Origin: Saccoglossus kowalevskii
Lineage: Eukaryota; Hemichordata; Enteropneusta; Harrimaniidae
Length of the DNA stretch: 64,000 bases
Assembly: GCF_000003605.2 (NCBI RefSeq)
Contig: NW_003109603.1
Coordinates: 50,705 to 114,704, forward strand
Direction of reading: 5' to 3'
The notes beneath the pieces are model-generated. The model made no database searches. It was not told the origin of the DNA and saw nothing but the letters and a program-made list of their open reading frames with translations. Made by a program: the position numbers and the translations under genes. Numbering within the stretch: position 1 is the first letter of the stretch; the number at the start of each line of letters is the position of its first letter. Below are positions 51,339 to 62,576 of the stretch, piece by piece.

Positions 51339-52637
51339 ATTATGGTCGTTTGTTCTGCTTTGATCATACACAGATTGCTCTACTACACCAAAGGAGTGAT
51401 GGTCGTTTGCTCTGCTTTGATCATACACAGATTACTCTTCCATACTAGAGAATTATGGTCGTTTGCTCTGCTTTGATCATACACAGATTGCTCTTCCATA
51501 TTAGAGAATTATGGTCGTTTGTTCTGCTTTGATCATACACAGATTGCTCTTCCATATTAGGGAATTATGGTAGTTTGTTGTGCTTTGTTCATACACAGAT
51601 TGCTCTACTACACCAAAGGAGTGATGGTCGTTTGTTCTGCTTTGATCATACACAGATTGCTCTTCCATACTAGAGAATTATGGTCGTTTGTTCTGCTTTG
51701 TTCATACACAGATTGCTCTACTACACCAAAGGAGTGATGGTCGTTTGTTCTGCTGTGATCATACACAGATTGCTCTTCCATATTAGAGAATTACGTTCAT
51801 TTGTTCTGCTTGGATCATACACAGATTGCTCTACTACACCAAAGGAGTGATGGTCGTTTGTTCTGCTGTGATCATACACAGATTGCTCTTCCATATTAGA
51901 GAATTATGGTCATTTGTTCTGCTTTGATCATACACAGATTGCTCTACTACACCAAAGGATTGATGGTCGTTTGTTCTGCTTTGATCATACACAGATTGCT
52001 CTTCCATACTAGAGAATTATGGTCGTTCGTTCTGCTTTGATCATACACAGATTGCTCTTCCATACAAGAGAATTATGGTCGTTTGTTCTGCTTTGTTCAT
52101 ACACAGATTGCTCTACAACACCAAATGAGTGATGGTCGTTTGTTCTGCTGTGATCATACACAGATTGCTCTTCCATATTAGAGAATTATGGTCATTTGTT
52201 GTGCTTTGATCATACACAGATTGCTCTACTACACCAAAGAAGTGATGGTCGTTTGTTCTGCTTTGATTATACACAGATTGCTCTTCCATACTAGATAATT
52301 ATGGTCGTTTGTTCTGCTTTGATCATACACAGAGATTGCTCTTCTATACTAGAGAATTATGGTCGTTTGTTCTGCTTTGATAATACACAGATTGCTCTTC
52401 CATATTAGACAATTATGGTCGTTTACTCTGCTTTGATCATACACAGATTGCTCTACTACACCAAAAGAGTGATGGTCGTTTGTTCTGCTTTGATCATACA
52501 CAGATTGCTCTTCCATACTAGAGAATTATGGTCGTTCGTTCTGCTTTGATCATACACAGATTGCTCTTCCATACTAGAGAATTATGGTCGTTTGTTCTGC
52601 TTTGATCATACACAGATTGCTCTTCCATATTAGAGAA
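51339..52637 (+). repeat. Dispersed duplication, copy 2 (partner 41,910-43,208)
   Basis: Matches the 42 kb copy at offset 9,429. The part 52,045-52,637 is also shared with 58,362-58,954 at offset 6,317, with rare variants ATACAAGAG, CTACAACACC and TTGTTGTGC in common, so this is the closer relative of the 58 kb copy. Confidence 0.89.
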
Positions 52638-52740
52638 TTTATGGTCGTTTTTGTTTCTGCTTTTTGATCATACACAGATTGCTCTTCCATATTAGAGAAT
52701 TATGGTCGTTTGTTATGCTAAGTTCATACACAGATTGCTA
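52634..52740 (+). other. Indel-dense patch at a copy boundary
   Basis: Extra bases in short runs (AATTTATGG, GTTTTTGTTTC, CTTTTTGATC) are followed by odd substitutions (TTATGCTAAGTTCAT, GCTATACTAC). It lies exactly where homology to 43.2 and 58.95 kb ends. Beyond it, part of module VI starts again (TTTACTC at 52,822, 400 bp after the previous one). Confidence 0.78.
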
Positions 52741-54117
52741 TACTACACCAAAGGAGTGATGGTCGTTTGTTTTGCTTTGATCATACACAGATTGCTCTTC
52801 CATATTAGACAATTATGGTCGTTTACTCTGCTTTGATCATACACAGATTGCTCTACTACACCAAAAGAGTGATGGTCGTTTGTTCTGCTTTGATCATACA
52901 CAGATTGCTCTTCCATACTAGAGAATTATGGTCGTTCGTTCTGCTTTGATCATACACAGATTGCTCTTCCATACTAGAGAATTATGGTCGTTTGTTCTGC
53001 TTCGATCATACACAGATTGCTCTTCCATATTAGAGAATTATGGTCGTTTGTTCTGCTTTGATCATACACAGATTGCTCTTCCATACTAGAGAATTATGGT
53101 CGTTTGTTCTGCTTTGATCACACACAGATTGCTCTTCCATACTAGAGAATTATGGTCGTTTGTTCTGCTTTGATCATACACAGATTGCTCTTCCATATTA
53201 GAGAATTATGGTCGTTTGTTCTGTTTTGATCATACACAGATTGCTCTTCCATATTAGAGAATTATGGTCGTTTGTTCTGCTTTGTTCATACACAGATTGC
53301 TCTACTACACCAAAGGAGTGATGGTCGTTTGTTCTGCTTTGATCATACACAGATTGCTCTTCCATACTAGAGAATTATGGTCGTTTGTTCTGCTTTGATC
53401 ATACACAGATTGCTCTTCCACACTAGAGAATTATGGTCGTTTGTTCTGCTTTGTTCATACACAGATTGCTCTACTACACCAAAGGAGTGATGGTCGTTTG
53501 TTCTGCTGTGATCATACACAGATTGCTCTTCCATATTAGAGAATTATGGTCATTTGTTCTGCTTTGATCATACACAGATTGCTCTACTACACCAAAGGAG
53601 TGATGGTCGTTTGTTCTGCTTTGATCATACACAGATTGCTCTTCCATACTAGAGAATTATGGTCGTTTGTTCTGCTTTGATCATACACAGATTGCTCTTC
53701 CATACTAGAGAATTATGGTCGTTTGTTCTGCTTTGTTCATACACAGATTGCTCTACTACACCAAATGAGTGATGGTCGTTTGTTCTGCTGTGATCATACA
53801 CAGATTGCTCTTCCATATTAGAGAATTATGGTCATTTGTTCTGCTTTGATCATACACAGATTACTCTACTACACCAAAGGAGTGATGGTCGTTTGTTCTG
53901 CTTTGATCATACACAGATTGCTCTTCCATACTAGATAATTATGGTCGTTTGTTCTGCTTTGATCATACACAGAGATTGCTCTTCTATACTAGAGAATTAT
54001 GGGCGTTTGTTCTGCTTTGATAATACACAGATTGCTCTTCCATATTAGACAATTATGGTCATTTGTTCTGCTTTGATCATACACAGATTGCTCTTCCATA
54101 CTAGAGAATTATAGTCG
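52741..54117 (+). repeat. Second module VI block, module I and II
   Basis: Module VI parts near 52,822, GATCACAC near 53,116, GTTTTGATC, GTTCAT-B and CCACACT as in the 36.4 and 56.7 kb blocks, then module I and module II near 53,920-54,060. Confidence 0.87.
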
Positions 54118-55017
54118 TTTGATCTGCTTTGATCACACACAGATTGCTCTTCCATACTAGAGAATTATGGTCGTTTGTTCTGCTTTGATTATACACAGAT
54201 TGCTCTTCCAGATTAGAGAATTATGGACGTTTGTTCTGCTTTGATCATACACAGATTGCTCTTCCATACTAGAGAATTAAGGTCGTTTGTTCTGCTTTGA
54301 TCATACACAGATTGCTCTTCCATACTAGAGAATTATGGTCGTTTGTTCTGCTTTGATCATACACAGATTGCTCTACTACACCAAAGGAGTGATGGTCGTT
54401 TGCTCTGCTTTGATCATACACAGATTGCTCTTCCATACTAGAGAATTATGGTAGTTTGCTCTGCTTTGATCATACACAGATTGCTCTTCCACATTAGAGA
54501 ATTATGGTCGTTTGTTCTGCTTTGATCATACACAGATTTCTCTACTACACCAAAGGAGTGATGGTCGTTTGATCTGCTTTGATCACACACAGATTGCTCT
54601 TCCATACTAGAGAATTATGGTCGTTTGTTCTGCTTTGATTATACACAGATTGCTCTTCCAGATTAGAGAATTATGGACGTTTGTTCTGCTTTGATCATAC
54701 ACAGATTGCTCTTCCATACTAGAGAATTAAGGTCGTTTGTTCTGCTTTGATCATACACAGATTGCTCTTCCATACTAGAGAATTATGGTCGTTTGTTCTG
54801 CTTTGATCATACACTGATTGCTCTACTACACCAAAGGAGTGATGGTCGTTTGCTCTGCTTTGATCATACACAGATTGCTCTTCCATACTAGAGAATTATG
54901 GTAGTTTCCTCTGCTTTGATCATACACAGATTGCTCTTCCACATTAGAGAATTATGGTCGTTTGTTCTGCTTTGATCATACACAGATTTCTCTACTACAC
55001 CAAAGGAGTGATGGTCG
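54118..55017 (+). repeat. 450-bp tandem duplication (two abutting copies)
   Basis: GATCTGC/GATCACAC, GATTATAC, CCAGATT-GGACG, AATTAAGG, B, GTAGT, CCACATT and GATTTCTC-B occur twice. GGACG at 54,225 and 54,675 gives 450 bp (six A plus two B units). Only a few substitutions separate the copies (ACAGATTG/ACTGATTG, TTTGCTC/TTTCCTC). Confidence 0.9.
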
Positions 55018-56689
55018 TTTGCTCTGCTTTGATCATACACAGATTGCTCTTCCACATTAGAGAATTATGGTCGTTTGTTCTGCTTTGATCATACACAGAT
55101 TGCTCTACTACACCAAAGGAGTGATGGTCGTTTGCTCTGCTTTGATCATACACAGATTACTCTTCCATACTAGAGAATTATGGTCGTTTGCTCTGCTTTG
55201 ATCATTCACAGATTGCTCATCCATATTAGAGAATTATGGTCGTTTGTTCTGCTTTGATCATACACAGATTGCTCTTCCATATTAGTGAATTATGGTCGTT
55301 TGTTCTGCTTTGTTCATACACAGATTGCTCTACTACACCAAAGGAGTGATGGTCGTATGCTCTGCTTTGGTCATACACAGATTGCTCATCCATACTAGAG
55401 AATTACGGTAGTTTGCTCTTCTTTGATCATACACAGATTGCTCCTCCACATTAGAGAATTATGGTCGTTTGTTCTGCTTTGATCATACACAGATTGCTCT
55501 ACTACACCAAAGGAGTGATGGTCGTTTGATCTGCTTTGATCATACACAGATTGCTCTTCCATACTAGATAATTATGGTCGTTTGTTCTGCTTTGATCATA
55601 CACAGAGATTGCTCTTCTATACTAGAGAATTATGGTCGTTTGTTCTGCTTTGATAATACACAGATTGCTCTTCCATATTAGATAATTATGGTCGTTTGTT
55701 CTGCTTTGATCATACACAGATTGCTCTTCCATACTAGAGAATTATGGTCGTTTGTTCTGCTTTGATCACACACAGATTGCTCTTCCATACTAGAGAATTA
55801 TGGTCGTTTGTTCTGCTTTGATCATACACAGATTGCTCTTCCATATTAGAGAATTATGGTCGTTTGTTCTGCTTTGATCATACACAGATTGCTCTTCCAG
55901 ATTAGAGAATTATGGTCGTTTGTTCTGCTTTGATCATACACAGATTGCTCTTCCATACTAGAGAATTATGGCCGTTTGTTCTGCTTTGATCATACACAGA
56001 TTGCTCTACTACACCAAAGGAGTGATGGTCGTATGCTCTGCTTTGGTCATACACAGATTGCTCATCCATACTAGAGAATTACGGTAGTTTGCTCTTCTTT
56101 GATCATACACAGATTGCTCCTCCACATTAGAGAATTATGGTCGTTTGTTCTGCTTTGATCATACACAGATTGCTCTACTACACCAAAGGAGTGATGGTCG
56201 TTTGCTCTGCTTTGATCATACACAGATTGCTCTACTACACCAAAGGAGTGATGGTCGTTTGCTCTGCTTTGATCATACACAGATTACTCTTCCATACTAG
56301 AGAATTATGGTCGTTTGCTCTGCTTTGATCATACACAGATTGCTCTTCCATATTAGAGAATTATGGTCGTTTGTTCTGCTTTGATCATACACAGATTGCT
56401 CTTCATTATTAGAGAATTATGGTCGTTTGTTCTGCTTTGTTCATACACAGATTGCTCTACTACACCAAATGAGTGATGGTCGTTTGTTCTGCTGTGATCA
56501 TACACAGATTGCTCTTCCATATTAGAGAATTATGGTCATTTGTTCTGCTTTGATCATACACAGATTGCTCTACTACACCAAAGAAGTGATGGTCGTTTGC
56601 TCTGCTTTGATCATACACAGATTGCTCTTCCATACTAGATAATTATGGTCGTTTGTTCTGCTTTGATCATACACAGAGATTGCTCTTCC
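55018..56689 (+). repeat. Segment with a 676-bp repeat of module III
   Basis: CATTCACAG unit, then module III with the rare TTACGGTAG head at 55,405 and 56,081 and CTCCTCC at 55,441 and 56,117, both 676 bp apart. About 210 bp is shared. Module II lies between. Two adjacent B units occur near 56,170-56,240. Confidence 0.86.
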
Positions 56690-56702
56690 ATATTAGACAA
56701 TT
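56645..56702 (+). repeat. Hybrid monomer: type C insertion with TAGACAA tail
   Basis: This 58-bp unit has the type C GA insertion but the tail CCATATTAGACAATT that belongs to the next unit of module II. One C tail and one GATAAT core are therefore missing, as expected for a one-monomer deletion by unequal exchange inside the core. The intact order is seen in the 36.3 kb relative. Confidence 0.83.
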
Positions 56703-57523
56703 ATGGTCGTTTACTCTGCTTTGATCATACACAGATTGCTCTACTACACCAAAAGAGTGATGGTCGTTTGTTCTGCTTTGATCATACACAGATTGCTCTT
56801 CCATACTAGAGAATTATGGTCGTTCGTTCTGCTTTGATCATACACAGATTGCTCTTCCATACTAGAGAATTATGGTCGTTTGTTCTGCTTTGATCATACA
56901 CAGATTGCTCTTCCATATTAGAGAATTATGGTCGTTTGTTCTGCTTTGATCATACACAGATTGCTCTTCCATACTAGAGAATTATGGTCGTTTGTTCTGC
57001 TTTGATCACACACAGATTGCTCTTCCATACTAGAGAATTATGGTCGTTTGTTCTGCTTTGATCATACACAGATTGCTCTTCCATATTAGAGAATTATGGT
57101 CGTTTGTTCTGTTTTGATCATACACAGATTGCTCTTCCATATTAGAGAATTATGGTCGTTTGTTCTGCTTTGTTCATACACAGATTGCTCTACTACACCA
57201 AAGGAGTGATGGTCGTTTGTTCTGCTTTGATCATACACAGATTGCTCTTCCATACTAGAGAATTATGGTCGTTTGTTCTGCTTTGATCATACACAGATTG
57301 CTCTTCCACACTAAAGAATTATGGTCGTTTGTTCTGCTTTGTTCATACACAGATTGCTCTACTACACCAAAGGAGTGATGGTCGTTTGTTCTGCTGTGAT
57401 CATACACAGATTGCTCTTCCATATTAGAGAATTATGGTCATTTGTTCTGCTTTGATCATACACAGATTGCTCTACTACACCAAAGGAGTGATGGTCGTAT
57501 GCTCTGCTTTGGTCATACACAGA

Positions 57524-58019
57524 TTGCTCTTCCATATTAGAGAATTATGGTCGTTTGTTCTGCTTTGATCATACACAGATTGCTCTTCCATACTAGAGAA
57601 TTATGGTCGTTTTTTCTGCTTTGATCATACACAGATTGCTCTTCCATACTAGAGAATTATGGCCGTTTGTTCTGCTTTGATCATACACAGATTGCTCTAC
57701 TACACCAAAGGAGTGATGGTCGTATGCTCTGCTTTGGTCATACACAGATTGCTCATCCATACTAGAGAATTATGGTAGTTTGCTCTTCTTTGATGATACA
57801 CAGATTGCTCTTCCACATTAGAGAATTATAGTCGTTAGTTCTGCTTTGATCATACACAGATTGCTCTTCCACATTAAAGAATTATGCTCGTTTGTTCTGC
57901 TTTGATCATACACAGATTGCTCTACTACACCAAAGGAGTGATGGTCGTTTGCTCTGCTTTGATCATACACAGATTACTCTTCCATACTAGAGAATTATGG
58001 GCGTTTGCTCTGCTTTGAT
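57524..58019 (+). repeat. Dispersed duplication, copy 2 (partner 30,725-31,220)
   Basis: See the 30.7 kb copy; offset 26,799 bp, with ATAGTCGTTAG at 57,828. It continues to the right into the GGGAATT/TTGTTGTGC/GGTGG block shared with 9.7 and 63.5 kb. Confidence 0.85.
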
Positions 58020-58361
58020 CATACACAGATTGCTCTTCCATATTAGGGAATTATGGTAGTTTGTTGTGCTTTGTTCATACACAGATTGCTCTACTACACC
58101 AAAGGAGTGATGGTCGTTTGTTCTGCTTTGATCATACACAGATTGCTCTTCCATACTAGAGAATTATGGTGGTTTATTCTGCTTTGTTCATACACAGATT
58201 GCTCTTCTACACCAAGGAGTGATGGTCGTTTGTTCTGCTGTGATCATACACAGATTGCTCTTCCCATATTAGAGAATTACGTTCATTTGTTCTGCTTGGA
58301 TCATACACAGATTGCTCTACTACACCAAAGGAGTGATGGTCGTTTGTTCTGCTGTGATCAT

Positions 58362-58954
58362 ACACAGATTGCTCTTCCATACAAGAGAATTATGGTCGTT
58401 TGTTCTGCTTTGTTCATACACAGATTGCTCTACAACACCAAATGAGTGATGGTCGTTTGTTCTGCTGTGATCATACACAGATTGCTCTTCCATATTAGAG
58501 AATTATGGTCATTTGTTGTGCTTTGATCATACACAGATTGCTCTACTACACCAAAGAAGTGATGGTCGTTTGTTCTGCTTTGATCATACACAGATTGCTC
58601 TTCCATACTAGATAATTATGGTCGTTTGTTCTGCTTTGATCATACACAGAGATTGCTCTTCTATACTAGAGAATTATGGTCGTTTGTTCTGCTTTGATAA
58701 TACACAGATTGCTCTTCCATATTAGACAATTATGGTCGTTTACTCTGCTTTGATCATACACAGATTGCTCTACTACACCAAAAGAGTGATGGTCGTTTGT
58801 TCTGCTTTGATCATACACAGATTGCTCTTCCATACTAGAGAATTATGGTCGTTCGTTCTGCTTTGATCATACACAGATTGCTCTTCCATACTAGAGAATT
58901 ATGGTCGTTTGTTCTGCTTTGATCATACACAGATTGCTCTTCCATATTAGAGAA
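58362..58954 (+). repeat. Dispersed duplication, copy 2 (partner 52,045-52,637)
   Basis: Ungapped match of about 593 bp at offset 6,317 bp, including ATACAAGAG, CTACAACACC, TTGTTGTGC, module II and module VI. After 58,954 this copy continues cleanly, whereas the partner enters an indel patch. Confidence 0.88.
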
Positions 58955-59389
58955 TTATGGTCGTTTGTTCTGCTTTGATCATACACAGATTGCTCTTCCA
59001 TATTAGAGAATTATTGTCGTTTGTTCTGCTTTGTTCATACACAGATTGCTCTACTACACCAAAGGAGTGATGGTCGTTTGTTCTGCTTTGATCATACACA
59101 GATTGCTCTTCCATATTAAACAATTATGGTCGTTTACTCTGCTTTGATCATACACAGATTGCTCTACTACAGCAAAAGAGTGATGGTCGTTTGTTCTGCT
59201 TTGATCATACACAGATTGCTCTTCCATACTAGAGAATTATGGTCGTTCGTTCTGCTTTGATCATACACAGATTGCTCTTCCATACTAGAGAATTATGGTC
59301 GTTTGTTCTGCTTTGATCATACACAGATTGCTCTTCCATATTAGAGAATTATGGTCGTTTGTTCTGCTTTGATCATACACAGATTGCTC

Positions 59390-59610
59390 TTCCATATTAC
59401 AGAATTATGGTCGTTTTGTTCTGCTTTGTTCTTACACAGATTGCTCTACTACACCAAAGGAGTGATGGTCGTTTGTCTGCTTTGATCATACACAGATTGC
59501 TCTTCCATACTAGAGAATTATGGTCGTTTGTTGTGCTTTGATCATACACAGATTGCTCTTCCATACTAGAGAATTATGGTCGTTTGTTCTTGCTTTGTTC
59601 ATACACAGAT
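59390..59610 (+). other. Indel-scattered patch
   Basis: Isolated slips: GTTTTGTTC, TTCTTACAC, TTTGTCTGC and GTTCTTGC within four monomers. Clean satellite lies on both sides. Same character as the patches at 20.8, 25.4, 49.3 and 52.7 kb but milder. Confidence 0.65.
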
Positions 59611-59860
59611 TGCTCTAGTACACCAAATGAGTGATGGTCGTTTGTTCTGCTGTGATCATACACAGATTGCTCTTCCACATTAGAGAATTATGGTCGTTTG
59701 TTCTTCTTTGATCATACACAGATTGCTCTACTACACCAAAGGAGTGATGGTCGTTTGCTCTGCTTTGATCATACACAGATTGCTCTTCCATATTAGAGAA
59801 TTATGGTCGTTTGTTCTGCTTTGATCATACACAGATTGCTCTTCCATATTAGAGAATTAT

Positions 59861-60440
59861 GGTCGTTTGTTCTGCTTTGTTCGTACACAGATTGCTCTAC
59901 TACACCAAGGGAGTGATGGTCGTTTGTTCTGCTGTGATCATACACAGATTGCTCTTCCATATTAGAGAATTATGGTCATTTGTGCAGCTTTGATCATACA
60001 CAGATTGCTCTACTACACCAAAGGAGTGATGGTCGTTTGTTCTGCTGTGATCATACACAGATTGCTATTCCATATTAGAGAATTATGGTCATTTGTTCTG
60101 CTTTGATCATACATAGATTGCTCTACTATACCAAAGGAGTGATGGTCGTTTGTTCTGCTTTCATCATACACAGATTGCTCTTCCATACTAGAGAATTATG
60201 GTCGTTTGTTCTGCTTTGGTCATATACAGATTGCTCTTCCATACTAGAGAATTATGGTCGTTTGTTCTGCTTTGTTCATACACAGATTGCTCTACTACAC
60301 CAAATGAGTGATGGTCGTTTGTTCTGCTGTGATCATACACAGATTGCTCTTCCATATTAGAGAATTATGGTCATTTGTTCTGCTTTGATCATACACAGAT
60401 TGCTCTACTACACCAAAGGAGTGATGGTCGTTTGTTCTGC
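59861..60440 (+). repeat. Three-copy dispersed block, copy 3
   Basis: Copy of 39,940-40,519 and 50,386-50,965. Private changes include GTTCGTAC, GTGCAGC, GCTATTCC and CATATACAG, making it the most diverged of the three. Confidence 0.86.
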
Positions 60441-61274
60441 TTTGATCATACACAGATTGCTCTTCCATACTAGATAATTATGGTCGTTTGTTCAGCTTTG
60501 ATCATACACAGAGATTGCTCTTCTATACTAGAGAATTATGGTCGTTTGTTCTGCTTTGATAATACACAGATTGCTCTTCCATATTAGACAATTATGGTCG
60601 TTTGTTCTGCTTTGATCATACACAGATTGCTCTTCCATACTAGAGAATTATGGTCGTTTGTTCTGCTTTGATGACACACAGATTGCTCTTCCATACTAGA
60701 GAATTATGGTCGTTTGTTCTGCTTTGATCATACACAGATTGCTCTTCCATATTAGAGAATTATGGTCGTTTGTTCTGCTTTGTTCATACACAGATTTCTC
60801 TACTACACCAAAGGAGTGATGGTCGTTTGTTCTGCTGTGATCATACACAGATTGCTCTTCCATATTAGAGAATTATGGTCATTTGTTCTGCTTTGATCAT
60901 ACACAGATTGCTTTACTACACCAAAGGAGTGATGGTCGTTTGTTCTGCTGTGATCATACACAGATTGCTTTTCCATATTAGAGAATTATGGTCATTTGTT
61001 CTGCTTTGATCATACACAGATTGCTCTACTACACCAAAGGAGTGATGGTCGTTTGTTCTGCTTTGATCATACACAGATTTCTCTTCCATACTAGAGAATT
61101 ATGGTCGTTTGTTCTGCTTAGATCATACACAGATTGCTCTTCCATACTAGAGAATTATGGTCGTTTGTTCTGCTTTTGATCATACACAGATTGCTCTTCC
61201 ATACTAGAGAATTATGGTCGTTTGATCTGCTTTGATCATACACTGATTGCTCTACTACACCAAAGGAGTGATGG
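60372..61274 (+). repeat. Dispersed duplication, copy 2 (partner 25,457-26,465)
   Basis: Same variant order as the 25.5 kb copy but lacking one 113-bp GTGATC-A / GTCAT-B dimer. Slips GCTTTTGATC near 61,174 and CTTATGATG near 61,289 occur at its right end. Confidence 0.85.
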
Positions 61275-62576
61275 TCGTTTGCTCTGCTTATGATGATACA
61301 CAGATTGCTCTTCCATACTAGAGAATTATGGTCGTTTGTTCTGCTTTGATCATACACAGATTGCTCTTCCATACTAGAGAATTATGGTCGTTTGTCCTGC
61401 TTTGTTCATACACAGATTGCTCTACTACACCAAATGAGTGATGGTCGTTTGTTCTGCTGTGATCATACACGGATTGCTCTTCCATATTAGAGAATTATGG
61501 TCATTTGTTCTGCTTTGATCATACACAGATTGCTCTACTACACCAAAGGAGTGATGGTAGTTTGTTCTGCTGTGATCATACACAGATTGCTCTTCCATAT
61601 TACAGAATTATGGTCATTTGTTCTGCTTTGATCATACACAGATTGCTCTACTACACCAAAGGAGTGATGGTCGTTTGTTCTGCTTTGATCATACACAGAT
61701 TGCTCTTCCATACTAGAGAATTATGGTCGTTTGTTGTGCTTTGATCATACAGAGATTGCTCTTCCATACTAGAGAATTATGGTCGATTGTTCTGCTTTGT
61801 TCATACACAGATTGCTCTACTACACCAAATGAGTGATGGTCGTTTGTTCTGCTGTGATCATACACAGATTGCTCTTCCATATTAGAGAATTATGGTCATT
61901 TGTTCTGCTTTGATCATACACAGATTGCTCTACTACACCAAAGGAGTGATGGTCGTTTGTTCTGCTTTGATCATACACAGATTGCTCTTCCATACTAGAT
62001 AATTATGGTCGTTTGTTCTGCTTTGATCATACACAGAGATTGCTCTTCTATACTAGAGAATTATGGTCGTTTGTTCTGCTTTGATAATACACAGATTGCT
62101 CTTCCATATTAGACAAATATGGTCGTTTGTTCTGCTTTGATCATACACAGATTGCTCTTCCATACTAGAGAATTATGGTCGTTTGTTCTGCTTTGATCAC
62201 ACACAGATTGCTCTTCCATTCTAGAGAATTATGGTCGTTTGTTCTGCTTTGATCATACACAGATTGCTCTTCCATATTAGAGAATTATGGTCGATTGTTC
62301 TGCTTTGATCATACACAGATTGCTCTTCCAGAATAGAGAATTATGGTCGTTTGTTCTGCTTTGATCATACACAGATTGCTCTTCCATACTAGAGAATTAT
62401 GGTCGTTTGTTCTGCTTTGATCATACACAGATTGCTCTTCCATACTAGAGAATTATGGCCATTTGTTCTGCTTTGTTCATACACAGATTGCTCTACTACA
62501 CCAAAGGAGTGATGGTCGTATGGTCTGCTTTGGTCATACACAGATTGCTCATACATACTAGAGAATTATGGTCATT
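61275..62576 (+). repeat. Module I and II segment
   Basis: Contains CACGGATTG, the GTAGT-GTGATC / TTACAGAA block shared with 4.6, 12.4, 21.0, 21.8 and 41.0 kb, module II near 62,000, GATCACAC-CCATTCT and CCAGAAT units shared with 24.35-24.47 kb, and the CTCATACATAC form of module III. Confidence 0.87.
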
